A stretch of 64,000 nt of DNA from Kineosporia babensis (GCF_021129305.1 NZ_JAJOMB010000024.1:62001-126000); one strand, 5' to 3'; positions 34,058-43,789 are shown, counted from the first letter of the stretch. The notes: generated by a model from the letters alone, not told the origin. Made by a program: numbers and translations.

Positions 34058-36856
34058 TCACCCCAAAGGGCGCCAGGTCGCCAACTGGGCCAAGGTGTCT
34101 TGCGTCTCGGACGAGATGGAGATTGCTCCGGGAGCAGGAACCGGATCGCCTTTCGATGCCCTGCTTCGCAGCGTGGTCATGTCCACCACCGTACCGCTGT
34201 GTGAGCGCTCGAAGGGTACGAAGCTGATAGCTCGGGTCCCCTCTGGGGAAATCTGTAGCTCTCCCCGGGCATCGGGAACCACTTGACGAAGTTCGAGATT
34301 GCGCCCGGAAAGGGCGACCGCGCCCAGTTCCGCTTGGACCATCACGTCACCGGTCAGGCGGTTGCATTGCAGCGACTGTGGTTGCGCAGAGACTTCTTTG
34401 ATGGCCTCCTGTTCCAGGCTGCTGGAGAAGAGGCGGACCGAACCATCGCTTCCAACGACAACGACCCTGTGTTGCGGAGTCACGCAGACACTGGTGGCTA
34501 CACCCTCGATGCTCCGCAGTAGCCGACCATCGGTGGCGGCCGCGTGGATCACTGTCCCCCGATCCGTGATCCCGTAGAAGTGGTCGCCGTCCATCGCTAC
34601 GCTCGTCAGCACATCGCCCGCAGGTGTGTCGGGGCTGGACAGGGAAGTCTGGTGGCCGTCGGCCAGATCAATGACTTTCAGACTCCTATCAGCAAGAGTA
34701 GCGACCACACGATCTCCCTCAGCAGTCGAGGTGATGCCTTTGACAGCACCTCCCTGGGGCCAGGTTCGGATGATGCCCTTTGGTCCCAACTGGTGGACGG
34801 CGTTGCCGGCGAACCCGATCGCCCCTCTGCTTGTTGCAACAACGAGTGGTGACAGCGGATCGGCGAGGTGCCCGACAGCGGTTGCGGGGACACGGCTGTC
34901 GAGAGAGACCGCGAAGAGGTCACCGTTCAGCATTTGGAGGAGAACCTGATCGCCGGGCAGAACTGCTGCGCTCATCGCTCCCCCGACAGAGCGAGAGAGC
35001 GGTGCGCCCTGCGCGAGGATCTCGATGCGTCCGCTGCTGTAGGCGATGGCTACCGGAGAACCCCCGTCGCGCGTGGCGACTGTCGAGAAGGCGTTCGAAT
35101 CCGATGGCCTACTGACACCCACAGGAACCCAACCAGAGCTCGGGAGAGACGTAACCGCACGATTCATGATACCGATGCCGAAAGCATTCCCGGTGGGCAG
35201 ACAAGCAGCGCCCCACATGGAACTTCCGCTCGAGAACGGTGATGTGGGACGGCCCTGAGCATCAAGTTCGACGTGCACCGTCTGCCAAAGGCTCTGGCGA
35301 CGACTGAGCATGACCTGGGTCCGGTCGCCGCATGGCAACAGCATCGGTGCTCTGAGGGAGTTGCGAACGCTCTCGATTTGCCCGAGATTTCGCACTGTAC
35401 GCCACATCTCTGGGCTGTCCGGGCTCTCGGTTCTTGCCGGTGGGGTGCGGATCGTGGCTAGATCCGTCTCCCATGTGAGGGTCAACTGTTCCCCCTGGAC
35501 GCTGAAGCGGCGGACCACATCGTCGTCGGTCAGCAGGGTCAGGAGCTCTGGCCCAGGTTCGAGAGCCAGGACCGTGCCCTGATCACCCAGAACCGGGACT
35601 TCCTCGCCTGAGCTGTCGACAAAGCCCACGGTCCCCTCCTCGTCAGCCCACCAGATTCGCCCCTCGGAACCTTGGGCGAAGGCGGTGACCTCTCGATCGG
35701 AGAGCTGGGTGACTGCCTCGGTCCCGAGATCGATCGACACGAGGCGCCCGGAATCACGGAGGACGGCCAGAACCTGGGTGGGACTCACGAACGTCACCTG
35801 CTGGGAACCGATCGGACTGCTCAGGGGCAGATCACCGAGCAGCGTACCCGATGCGTCCAGGACAACCAGTCCCCGGCCATAGTTGAAGACCAGTCGGGAA
35901 CCGTCCGCTGACACCGCTCCCGAACTGTAGTTTCGAATGGGGATTGGCCGAAGCACAGAGATTTCCCGCCTGGACAACACCCTCTGCAACGTTTCTCGCG
36001 TTGTGACCTTGTTGTCGAGCGACAAGGCATGCCGTGCTGCGGTGAGAGCCGCCTCGGTATCCGATCCGAGGAGGTCGGTGGCTTGCCTGGCGAATCTCAG
36101 CGACGATGCCCGGGCCTGATCGCTCCGGGCTTCGTCCTGGTGGCGTCCCTCAGCCCGAAGGAAGAACAAGGTGCCGACCACAGCCGCCAGAATTAGTCCA
36201 ACAGCTGCAATCCCCAGACGCCGACGGTCCTGGATCCGGGACCGTTCATGATCGACGACCCGGAGCGCGTGGCCCCTCTGGGCATCGCTGATCCTCGGTG
36301 CGTTCAAGGCGACCTCGGCGGCAAGCAGCATCTTGGCATCTGCCAAGCGGTGCCGGGCCGCCGGTGACAGCACCCGCCTGACCCGGGAGGTCTGCTCCGC
36401 ACTCCCCCGATCCATCTCTGCGCTCAGACGAAGATGGGCGAGTGCCAGATCGAGGCGCTCATCAAGAAGATCGGTAAGCGCCTGAAGTGCTTCCCGATCA
36501 GCCCGCATCACCCACGACCAGTCCCAATGATCGTCCGGCAGGAGCGGATCAGTGATGACGGCGACACGGATTCCCAGTCGGCGGGCATACTCGAATTCGC
36601 TGGTGCAGTAGGACGAGTTGCGGAGTGGAAGGCTGTCGTGCACGAGAAACGCGGCACTCTCGGCGATCGCCTCGAAGATGACCTTTTGATGCTGGAGACC
36701 AGGAGGCAGTCCGAGCGCCTCGATGGAGGTTTCTCTATCCGACAGAGAACTGGGTTTGTCCATCCAGACGCTCTGCCCGAGCTGCACGAGGTCTTGCCGC
36801 AACTGCCGAGCCTCGACGAGTCGTAAGTTGGCGTAGCAGAGAAAGATGTTATGCAT
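34058..36856 (-). CDS. TIR domain - transmembrane - beta-propeller protein
   Basis: The 932-residue protein starts with a TIR domain (residues ~1-130): IFLCYANLRLVEARQLRQDL, WMDKPS, and SSYCTSEFEYARRLGI, which fits the S-[WY]-C-x-x-E catalytic region with E87 as the candidate NADase glutamate. A charged helical linker follows, then RRR and one transmembrane helix at about 213-234 (GIAAVGLILAAVVGTLFF). A helical hairpin region (ATDLLGSDTEAALTAARHALSL) leads to about 650 residues of WD40/YVTN-like propeller blades. The positive charges before the helix predict the TIR in the cytoplasm and the propeller outside. Its ATG overlaps the partner's stop by one base (TGATG). TIR enzymes consume NAD+ or make signalling nucleotides in phage defence; this gene's role is inferred. 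Confidence 0.78.
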   Translation of the reverse strand: MHNIFLCYANLRLVEARQLRQDLVQLGQSVWMDKPSSLSDRETSIEALGLPPGLQHQKVIFEAIAESAAFLVHDSLPLRNSSYCTSEFEYARRLGIRVAVITDPLLPDDHWDWSWVMRADREALQALTDLLDERLDLALAHLRLSAEMDRGSAEQTSRVRRVLSPAARHRLADAKMLLAAEVALNAPRISDAQRGHALRVVDHERSRIQDRRRLGIAAVGLILAAVVGTLFFLRAEGRHQDEARSDQARASSLRFARQATDLLGSDTEAALTAARHALSLDNKVTTRETLQRVLSRREISVLRPIPIRNYSSGAVSADGSRLVFNYGRGLVVLDASGTLLGDLPLSSPIGSQQVTFVSPTQVLAVLRDSGRLVSIDLGTEAVTQLSDREVTAFAQGSEGRIWWADEEGTVGFVDSSGEEVPVLGDQGTVLALEPGPELLTLLTDDDVVRRFSVQGEQLTLTWETDLATIRTPPARTESPDSPEMWRTVRNLGQIESVRNSLRAPMLLPCGDRTQVMLSRRQSLWQTVHVELDAQGRPTSPFSSGSSMWGAACLPTGNAFGIGIMNRAVTSLPSSGWVPVGVSRPSDSNAFSTVATRDGGSPVAIAYSSGRIEILAQGAPLSRSVGGAMSAAVLPGDQVLLQMLNGDLFAVSLDSRVPATAVGHLADPLSPLVVATSRGAIGFAGNAVHQLGPKGIIRTWPQGGAVKGITSTAEGDRVVATLADRSLKVIDLADGHQTSLSSPDTPAGDVLTSVAMDGDHFYGITDRGTVIHAAATDGRLLRSIEGVATSVCVTPQHRVVVVGSDGSVRLFSSSLEQEAIKEVSAQPQSLQCNRLTGDVMVQAELGAVALSGRNLELRQVVPDARGELQISPEGTRAISFVPFERSHSGTVVDMTTLRSRASKGDPVPAPGAISISSETQDTLAQLATWRPLG

Positions 36857-39525
36857 CAGGGCAATCCGGCGACCGGGACGTCCAGAGCAGTGATCTCCGC
36901 AGCGGTGAGTTCGCGAGGTATCTGAGCATGAAAGCGCCTTCGGAATGCTTCGTCCGACTCCAACTGACGCTCGATCAGGCCTCCGGCCCGTTCCAGCAGC
37001 AGGACCTTGTCATTTCCGAGGAACCCCACGTCCTGAACCGTGTTGGAAGTCGAGGAGCCGTGTGCCTGCAACAAGACCTCACCAGTGGCAGTGCTGAGCA
37101 CCCGAGCCTGCCTGTCGCCGAAGACGGCCACCAGGCTCGCGTCGGCGGAGACCTTCAGAGCGTAGGCGGAGAGCTCGGTGGGAATCTCTGCAACCGTGAC
37201 CTCGGAATCGCCGTTTTCGACGATGAGCTGTCCGGAACTGGCCAGGTAGACGGTAGTACCGTCCGCCGCACGCGCGGCGGCCAGATTCGCACCGCCGGGG
37301 GCCGGTTTCGCACGTCCATCCTCGTCCACCACCGATCCGTTGCTGGTCACCACCGACACGCCGTTGTCTGCGTCGATGAGGATCGAGGTTGGTGGCGATC
37401 CGTCGGTCTTCAGGACCGCGCTACCTCCGTCAGCCCGCCATATCTGGGCGAAGGAATCGCCGGCAGCGACCGCCGTTGTCCCGTCATCGCTCAGGGCCAA
37501 GAGGACTCCTTGACCGACTACTGGGTCAGCCCGACCCTGGACGTCCGTGGTGGACCATTCACGGTCGCCTGACGGCATCCCGTACACACTAAGCTGGCCC
37601 GACCACAACTGGGCGACGTGATCTCCGCGTACGGAGACGGTGACCTGATTGAAGTCCGGCAGCTTCATGAATCCCCGGGAAACCAACCGGAGGGGTGAGA
37701 GAGTCACTCCGGCCAATTCACCAGCGGTCTGCCCGTAGAAGGTCGCTGTTCCCGCCGTTGGATCGACCCCCAGGCGAGATCGGGTGGCCGAACGCCGGGA
37801 TGCTGCAGGCACGAAGGCGTCTATGCCCTTCGAGGCCTCCACATCGGGATAAGCCGGAGAGCTGATCTTGCTCCAGATCCTGAGGTAGGAATCAGTTCCA
37901 GCGGTCACCATATGGGACTCCCCCACCACAGCCACCAGAGGCGCGCCGCCCTGAGAAAGGCGAAGACACGGCGAAAGTTCCTGCGCTGGCGGCGCGAAGA
38001 AGCAAATGCCACCGATAGCCAACGCCAGGAGCGAACTATCGGGTCCAGGAGCAAACGTGGCCCGGCCCGGTGCATAGTCGATGGATGGCTTGCTGTCTTT
38101 CAGCAAGACGACGGTGAAGCTGTCTTCACCAGAGTCCGATTGGACGAACAGTCGCTGACCGTCTGGGGTAAATGTCACCCCGGCCACCTCCGGCTGTCGG
38201 CTGGAGTAGAGGCGGCGGCCACTGCCGAGCTCCCCTATCCAGACCCCTGTGGAGCCGCCGATGGCGACCCGGTTGCCGTCTGGGCTGATGTCGATGTCAG
38301 CCGCTGCACCGACAACCGGAGGTGGGGTTCCCCATCCGGGCGGCCTACTCAGACGCCCGTCCTCCCAGATACCCGAACGGCCTGGAGCGCTCAGAACCAG
38401 ATCGTCTCCGGCCCAGATCGGCACAGCGCCTTGGAGAGAGGTCGGGAGATCTGCCGAGGTCAGAGCATCGTCGTGCCAGACCCGTAGTCGAGTGCCGACC
38501 AGCGCCACCCGGTGACCGTCGTCAGAAACCGCTGGCCGAACAGGCCGGTTCCCGGGCTCAGCAGGCAGGTTCCGCATCATGCTCCCAGCCGAGTTGTAGA
38601 GGGCGGCTGTTCCGTCCTCATACGCCACCGCTATGACGTTCCCGGAGCGAGAAGCTGCGAGCGCCTGCGCGGTCCCCGGCAACTTCGTAGAAGTGTGGGG
38701 AGGGCTGGCTGCCAGGATCTCGCGGGCCAGAGAGGTCGTGCCCGGGCTGGGGTCGAGTTGGAGGGCTGCGTCGGCCAGGAGACTCGGAATATCCGGTTCA
38801 CCCTGCTCTAGAGCCTCTTTGGCCTTTCGAGCGAGCTGGGCGCCGCCGGACACGGCGGCTTCTCGCTGAGCCCGCGCAGCGGACGTCTCGGCGCGAGAGC
38901 GCTCGATCAGGAGAACAGCGCTAGTCACCATGAGTACCAGCACCACGCCGAGGACGAGCAAGTAGTTTCGCCGGCGATGCCGACGGTGCACGCTGCTGCT
39001 TTCCGACACGTAACGCCTGATCAGGGGGTGCCGATCCGGAATCGCTGCCAGAGCCAGGTCAGGTAGGTCCTCGGCGATGGCAAGGGGCCTGCCGCGCAGG
39101 AGGTCAGCCGACCTCCTGCCGTTCTCCTCCCAGCGCTGGGCCTGCCTCAGGACACGGTTGAGGTCCTCGACCCGGGCCACCCCCGCCCGGGCAAGCATCG
39201 CAACCTTGGCCGCGGCAGCCTCGTATCCGTTCTCGGGAATTCTCAGTTCCGACATCGACCCCTTCGGATTCTTCTCATCATCCGCGAAGACCACCGGAAC
39301 GAAAACTTGATCAGGCGCGACAATGTCATCGGGGACGAGGGAATCGTCGGCGACGATCAGCAGTGTCAGCTCCACGGCGGGACCTGACTCGGTCACGTCG
39401 TGGATGGCAAGGCCCTGTTGCCGAAGGTGCTGCCTGAATCGCTCGGCCGGCCGGTCTGCCGCACCATTCGTCAGATCGATGATCCGGACGCTAGCCGGTA
39501 GTGACGGCTCTCTCTCGGTCGACAT
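36856..39525 (-). CDS. TIR-like (non-catalytic) - transmembrane - beta-propeller partner protein
   Basis: The 889-residue protein has the same plan as its downstream neighbour. An N-terminal alpha/beta domain (VRIIDLTN, FRQHLRQQGLAIHDV, ELTLLIVADDSLVPDDIV, VFVPVVFADD) resembles a TIR fold but lacks the S-x-C-x-x-E motif. A helical linker ends in HRRHRRRNY, followed by one transmembrane helix at ~187-207 (LLVLGVVLVLMVTSAVLLI) and a helical region. About 620 residues of propeller repeats then include DISPDGNRVAIGGSTGVWIGEL and LALSDDGTTAVAAGDSFAQIW. GGGGGAA lies before the ATG. It is the first gene of the pair and is translationally coupled to the second. A receptor or regulatory pseudo-TIR is a likely but untested role. 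Confidence 0.72.
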   Translation of the reverse strand: MSTEREPSLPASVRIIDLTNGAADRPAERFRQHLRQQGLAIHDVTESGPAVELTLLIVADDSLVPDDIVAPDQVFVPVVFADDEKNPKGSMSELRIPENGYEAAAAKVAMLARAGVARVEDLNRVLRQAQRWEENGRRSADLLRGRPLAIAEDLPDLALAAIPDRHPLIRRYVSESSSVHRRHRRRNYLLVLGVVLVLMVTSAVLLIERSRAETSAARAQREAAVSGGAQLARKAKEALEQGEPDIPSLLADAALQLDPSPGTTSLAREILAASPPHTSTKLPGTAQALAASRSGNVIAVAYEDGTAALYNSAGSMMRNLPAEPGNRPVRPAVSDDGHRVALVGTRLRVWHDDALTSADLPTSLQGAVPIWAGDDLVLSAPGRSGIWEDGRLSRPPGWGTPPPVVGAAADIDISPDGNRVAIGGSTGVWIGELGSGRRLYSSRQPEVAGVTFTPDGQRLFVQSDSGEDSFTVVLLKDSKPSIDYAPGRATFAPGPDSSLLALAIGGICFFAPPAQELSPCLRLSQGGAPLVAVVGESHMVTAGTDSYLRIWSKISSPAYPDVEASKGIDAFVPAASRRSATRSRLGVDPTAGTATFYGQTAGELAGVTLSPLRLVSRGFMKLPDFNQVTVSVRGDHVAQLWSGQLSVYGMPSGDREWSTTDVQGRADPVVGQGVLLALSDDGTTAVAAGDSFAQIWRADGGSAVLKTDGSPPTSILIDADNGVSVVTSNGSVVDEDGRAKPAPGGANLAAARAADGTTVYLASSGQLIVENGDSEVTVAEIPTELSAYALKVSADASLVAVFGDRQARVLSTATGEVLLQAHGSSTSNTVQDVGFLGNDKVLLLERAGGLIERQLESDEAFRRRFHAQIPRELTAAEITALDVPVAGLP

Positions 39526-39542
39526 GAGATTCCCCCGATTGA

Positions 39543-39557
39543 ACCCTTACCAAGGGT
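39543..39557. promoter_or_regulatory. Small palindrome upstream of the TIR pair
   Basis: ACCCTTACCAAGGGT has 6-base perfect arms around ACC and lies 18 bases upstream of the first gene's ATG, between it and AT-rich sequence (GATATAGTCG on the minus strand) that may hold a -10 element. It could be an operator; this is weak evidence. Confidence 0.3.
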
Positions 39558-39597
39558 GAACGACTATATCGGGCAAATCGTCAACAGAGAGGGCCTT

Positions 39598-40074
39598 TTA
39601 GTGCTCTACCTCAGAAGCGCTCCTCAGCCAGGTCCTTCCATGCCTCGCAGTGGAGAGTCGACGGACGACCACCGACGGCTTGATCAGGTGCTGAGGCGTT
39701 CCCAGGGCAACGGTCGACCGTACCAACTCACCACTGCGTTCGAAGGTGACAACGATTGACACCCTTGGCGCATCTCGGGCTGCGCGGAAGCCGGAGCCCG
39801 GCGCGGCGGCCGGAATCAGCGGGTGGCTAAAGGGGCTGGTGGCGAGTGGCCACCTGGGAGGTGCCGATACCCCCGGAGCAGGCACGGCCTGCGCCAAGTG
39901 CGTTGCCGGAACAGTGTTATCACCTCGAATACTGCGATCCGTAGGCGATGAGGCCATGCGCGAATCACCGTGGTGCATGACTGGTCGGTAAGGCGCCAGA
40001 GCCAAGGGCCGGCCGGAAACGCCCTGGGCCGGCGGCCTGGCCGACACCCGCGAAGGCTGTTCCCGGATCGTCAT
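39598..40074 (-). pseudogene. Degraded ABC transporter permease start
   Basis: The ATG at 40072-40074 overlaps the stop of an ABC ATPase fragment in an ATGA arrangement, the usual coupling of ABC-2 ATPase and permease genes. The first residues (MTIREQPSRVSARPPAQGVSG) look like the disordered leader of such permeases. After about 30 residues no membrane helices follow, so the permease body is lost. The rest of this 158-codon frame has no recognisable character. Confidence 0.35.
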
Positions 40075-40190
40075 CGCGGTGCCGCCTCGCCGTAGTAGCC
40101 CAGGAAGATCTCTTCCAGGTCCGGCTCGCGGATACTCAGGGAGCTGACGTCAGCCTCGGCAATGCTGCGCAACATCGCGGCCACTGCCGA
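40071..40190 (-). pseudogene. C-terminal remnant of an ABC transporter ATPase
   Basis: The frame encodes AAMLRSIAEADVSSLSIREP, then DLEEIFLGYYGEAAPR and a stop. The DLEEIFL...YY segment is the standard C-terminus of ABC-2-type drug exporter ATPases (CcmA/DrrA-like). The nucleotide-binding domain is missing; sequence upstream to 40340 is not recognisable in this frame. Confidence 0.6.
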
Positions 40191-40603
40191 CCAGCAGCAG
40201 GCTGGTCAGCGGCAGCCAGGACAGGCCTCGGGCAAGCGCCCCGGACAGGCCGTCCTGCGCCGCGTCGTCCTGCAGCCGCTGGCGCTGCGAGGCGATACCC
40301 CCTGATGCCGGCCAGGTCAGAGCCACAATCCCTCCCCGTTGATGAACCACAGATGAACAAAGGCCTACCAGACGCCCGATCCATTGCGTACCGCCGGAGA
40401 CTAATCAGAAAAGATGAGGGAAAAATGAGACGAACGAAATCCTGCGGGAATCCGCTTCAGCCCAACCGGTCACGATCCGCAGCAGGCGCCAGTGGCCAAC
40501 GAACCCGTAGGCCGGGAGAAGCCACCGCAGCCAACCGAACCCCCTTTCAGAGCCCGCAACCCAATTGCCGGACCACATTCCTGCATTGCCGCAACCCGCC
40601 GGC
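40191..40603. other. Gene-free region with remnants
   Basis: About 400 bases between an ABC ATPase tail and a LuxR-type tail. Short frames exist (for example LSGALARGLSWLPLTSLLL on the minus strand at about 40190-40250), but none is convincing. No repeat or RNA seen. Confidence 0.4.
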
Positions 40604-40845
40604 CTACCCTGTGCGGCCACCGACCTTCACCAGCCCGCCCTCGTAGGCCAGGATCACCAGCTGGGCCCGGTCCCGGCACCCGCACTTGCGCAGCGCCCGA
40701 TTGACATGCGCCTTCGCGGTGGCCGGGCTGATCACCAGCCGTTGCGTGATCTCGGCATTGCTCAGCCCTTCGGCGACCAGCCGGACCGCCTCGCGTTCGC
40801 GCGGCGAGAGGATCGCGATCCGTTCGGCCGGCCCACCCGGCACCA
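40604..40845 (-). pseudogene. LuxR-type HTH remnant of a response regulator
   Basis: The minus strand encodes AILSPREREAVRLVAEGLS, then NAEITQRLVISPATAKAHVN and a tail LVKVGGRTG. This is a complete LuxR HTH without any receiver domain. It begins in sequence that overlaps the end of the PAP2 gene region in another frame, so its own 5' part has been lost. It could be translated only if an internal start is used. Confidence 0.6.
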
Positions 40846-40890
40846 GCATCGCCTGCGACGTGCGGGGACCGCGGCGCACCGGCACCGGAT

Positions 40891-41619
40891 TCACGTCCAT
40901 CGGCCGGGCGCAGGCCGCACAACGGCCACGGCCATGAGCAGGAGACCGGTCCCGGCCACCCCGTCGAGCCACCAGTGGTTCGCGGTGAGAACCACGACTG
41001 CCACCGTGAACAGGGCGTGCAGCACGGCCGGGATCGCGATCCAGCGGGGTCCGGTGCGCACCACGACGTAGGCGATGAGCACCGCCCAGCCGATGTGCAG
41101 GCTGGGCATCGCGGCGAACTGATTCGCCACACCGGCGCTGGGTCCGTCGTAGGCGGATGGCCCGTAGACCGTCATTGAGTCGAGAAAGCCCCACTGCGGG
41201 AACATTCTCGGCGGGGCGAGCGGGAAGAGCAGGTGCACGACCAGGGCCAGGCCGGTCTGCACGATCAGCAGATTCCGGGCCCAGCGGTACTCCGGCTGGG
41301 GACGGCCGAAGAATCCCCACAGGAGGAAGGCGATCATCAGCGGGAAGTGGACACCCACGTAGTACACGTTCAGCGTCGTGAAGGCTCCGGCCGAAGGTAC
41401 CAGCGACTGCAGCCAGGCCTCTGAGGGCAGGTGCAGGGCTGCCTCCAGCCCGCGGATCAGCTGGGCGTTCTGAAACGCTAGCGGCTCCTTGCCCTGGGCC
41501 AGTGACCGGCCCAGCTTGTAGAGCCCGAACAGCCCCGCGATCAGAACGAATTCCCGCAGAACAGGGCTCAGGCCGGGCCTGGATTCCAGCCGCAAGGTCA
41601 CCGCGACAGGGTGTTTCAT
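40891..41619 (-). CDS. PAP2-superfamily membrane phosphatase (Aur1/Ipt1-like)
   Basis: The 242-residue protein has about six membrane helices. Motifs are FPLAPPRMFPQWGFLD, FAAMPSLHIGWAVLIAYVVV (PSxHxGW) and LTANHWWLDGVAGTGLLL (second His motif). This matches PAP2 proteins related to inositolphosphotransferases, which act on lipid phosphates at the membrane outer face. It stands between the duplicated permease gene and a LuxR remnant, which may be the end of an ancestral operon. The length is normal for the group. Confidence 0.85.
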   Translation of the reverse strand: MKHPVAVTLRLESRPGLSPVLREFVLIAGLFGLYKLGRSLAQGKEPLAFQNAQLIRGLEAALHLPSEAWLQSLVPSAGAFTTLNVYYVGVHFPLMIAFLLWGFFGRPQPEYRWARNLLIVQTGLALVVHLLFPLAPPRMFPQWGFLDSMTVYGPSAYDGPSAGVANQFAAMPSLHIGWAVLIAYVVVRTGPRWIAIPAVLHALFTVAVVVLTANHWWLDGVAGTGLLLMAVAVVRPAPGRWT

Positions 41620-41677
41620 GGTTCACCTCGGGGACAGCCGTCGCCCGCCCCACGCACCGGGGCGAGCGACGGTGCGG

Positions 41678-43789
41678 TCACACTCTTGCAGCCAACTCCT
41701 GGTCCTGCTCAGCGATCTCGGCCCGGCCCTCCTGAGCCTGTTCACGCCGCTCGAGGTACTGGTCCACCAGCACGTTGAGCACCACCCCGGCAGCAGCCCA
41801 GATCCCGAGGGTGGCCAGGTTCTGCCCGGTGCCGACGCCGTCGAAATAGACCAGCGAACGGGCGATGTCGACCGCAGCGGCGAGCGGCAGCACATCGTGC
41901 AGCGACCGGAAGAACTCCGGAACCATGTACAGCGACAGGCCGCCGCCGGAAGCCGGGACCCCGGCCATCATCAGCACCACCATCACCGGCACGATGGCCG
42001 CGATCCCGAAGAGCCGGGTGAACACCGCAGTCGCCAGCGAGACCGAGAAGATCGTGATCGCGCCGAAGCCGATCAGCTGCCCGACCGGTGCGCTGACCGC
42101 ACCGATCAGCACGTCGAACAGGAACCACAGCCACACCGACATCCCGATCGCCCAGCCGGCCAGGTGCGGCAGGAACTGCCGGAAGCGACGAAGATGCGGC
42201 GCTCCCCCACGCAGCACGGCCAGCAGCAGGAAGCCGGACATGATCCACGACATGCCCACGTACATGCTGTTACTGCCCATGGTGTCGCTGTCGTGCAGCG
42301 GTGTGACGTCGTCGGTCTGCAACTGCATCTGCTGCGCCGCGGCGATCTGGCCGAAAATGGCCTGCACCATCATCTGCTGACTCGACCCGGCCGCGGAGGA
42401 GGAGTACAACGTCGCGGGCCCCTGGGCGGAGGTGGGCAGTTCGAAGGCGGCCACGATCTCCTGGGCCCGGATGTCCTCGACCGCCTGATCGACCGAGTCC
42501 GCGACCTTGACGTCCAGAATCTTGTCCATCTGCGCGTTCAGGCCCGCCGCAGTCTGTTCCGCGCCGGTCCCGATCACGACCACCGGAATGTCGTGCGGCG
42601 TGGGTTTGTGCATCGCGAAACTCATCAGGCCCACCACCACGACCAGGATGGACAGCGGGAAGGCGACGAGGGTGGCGTAGCGGAACCGCTTGGAGCGGAT
42701 CGGCCCACCGGCCAGGGCCGGGAGTTCGGCGTCCAACGGCGGGGCCCCCGGGGCGGTCTTGCCCGAGGCGCTGCGCTCGCGAAGAAGAATCAGAACGATG
42801 GACGCGGCGATCCAGACCCCGAGAACGGCCAGATGGGCGCCCACTCCCCGACCGTCGAAGTACAGGGCTGCGCGCAGAGCTTCACCCGCGGCCGGCAGCG
42901 GGAGCACACCGTGCAGGAACTGGAAGAACTCCGGCATGGTGTGGATCGACATGGCCAGGTTGGACGAGGGCATGCCGAACGAGACCCACAACAGCATGCC
43001 CAGCAGTACGGCCAACGGCCCCAGGATCTTGCTGAACAACAGCTGGGCCAGCCCGACCGCGCTGGTGGCGAGCAGGCCCACCCCCAGGTAGACCAGGTAG
43101 TGCCCGTCGATCGCGCCGACGATCGGCCCCTGGATCAGCCAGATGATCGTGCTGGTCGCCACGGCCCAGCCCAGCATCACCGGCAGGAACCGGCGCAGGC
43201 GCAGCAACTGCGGGCTGTTCTGCAGCATGATGCTCAGCGGCACGTACCCGGCCAGCATCATGCCCATCGCCGCGAACATCACCGAGATCCCGGCCTGATC
43301 ACCGTCGGGCAGCGGCGCCACCTCGTCCGAGACCACGGTCCAGTTCGCCGCGACGGCCACCGGGGTCAGGAGCTGGCGAGCCGTTGCCGCCTGGGAGGCT
43401 CCCGCTGCACTGGCGGTGAGAATCGCCGCCGGCTCTCCGGAGTTCGCCGGAGGCTGGAGAGCGGCCACGATCTCCTGATCACGCAGGAGATCGACGGCTG
43501 CTTCGCGAGTGGGCACCGAACGGGCCTCGACCGCATCGCCGCTCAGAGCGTCCTTGATCGACTCGGCCTCGGCACCGTTGCCGATCACCGCCACGGGCAG
43601 GTCCCGCGGATGCGGGGAGTGCATCGTGCCCATGTAGGTCGCGAACATCATCGTGATCATCAGGAACGGGATCACGAAGAGGAACACGGTGCGGACGATG
43701 TGCTCCTTCCGGCTGGCACTGTCCGCATCACTTCCCGGTGCAACGGCACCACCGGACGTGTCGGCTACTGCATCCACAAAGGTCTCCAC
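41678..43789 (-). CDS. Large membrane protein made of two tandem ABC-2/YhgE-like permease units
   Basis: The 703-residue protein is an internal duplication. Each half has an N-terminal membrane helix (FLFVIPFLMITMMFATYMGT; ATLVAFPLSILVVVVGLMSF), an extracytoplasmic stretch with the shared pattern H-x-x-P-x-x-I-P-V-V/A-V-I-G-N/T-G-A-E, and then about six helices ending in an MPEFF/VPEFF...H-V/G-LP segment. This is like the YhgE/Pip or DUF3533-type membrane proteins related to ABC-2 permeases. It is divergent from a TetR gene, with two operators between them, so it is probably a TetR-controlled efflux or envelope protein. No ATPase gene is adjacent, so transport is uncertain. Confidence 0.75.
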   Translation of the reverse strand: METFVDAVADTSGGAVAPGSDADSASRKEHIVRTVFLFVIPFLMITMMFATYMGTMHSPHPRDLPVAVIGNGAEAESIKDALSGDAVEARSVPTREAAVDLLRDQEIVAALQPPANSGEPAAILTASAAGASQAATARQLLTPVAVAANWTVVSDEVAPLPDGDQAGISVMFAAMGMMLAGYVPLSIMLQNSPQLLRLRRFLPVMLGWAVATSTIIWLIQGPIVGAIDGHYLVYLGVGLLATSAVGLAQLLFSKILGPLAVLLGMLLWVSFGMPSSNLAMSIHTMPEFFQFLHGVLPLPAAGEALRAALYFDGRGVGAHLAVLGVWIAASIVLILLRERSASGKTAPGAPPLDAELPALAGGPIRSKRFRYATLVAFPLSILVVVVGLMSFAMHKPTPHDIPVVVIGTGAEQTAAGLNAQMDKILDVKVADSVDQAVEDIRAQEIVAAFELPTSAQGPATLYSSSAAGSSQQMMVQAIFGQIAAAQQMQLQTDDVTPLHDSDTMGSNSMYVGMSWIMSGFLLLAVLRGGAPHLRRFRQFLPHLAGWAIGMSVWLWFLFDVLIGAVSAPVGQLIGFGAITIFSVSLATAVFTRLFGIAAIVPVMVVLMMAGVPASGGGLSLYMVPEFFRSLHDVLPLAAAVDIARSLVYFDGVGTGQNLATLGIWAAAGVVLNVLVDQYLERREQAQEGRAEIAEQDQELAARV

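Noticed and set aside
39746-39991. 81-codon frame upstream of the TIR pair
   Set aside because: No homology recognised and no ribosome-binding site; it lies antisense to the degraded permease fragment.
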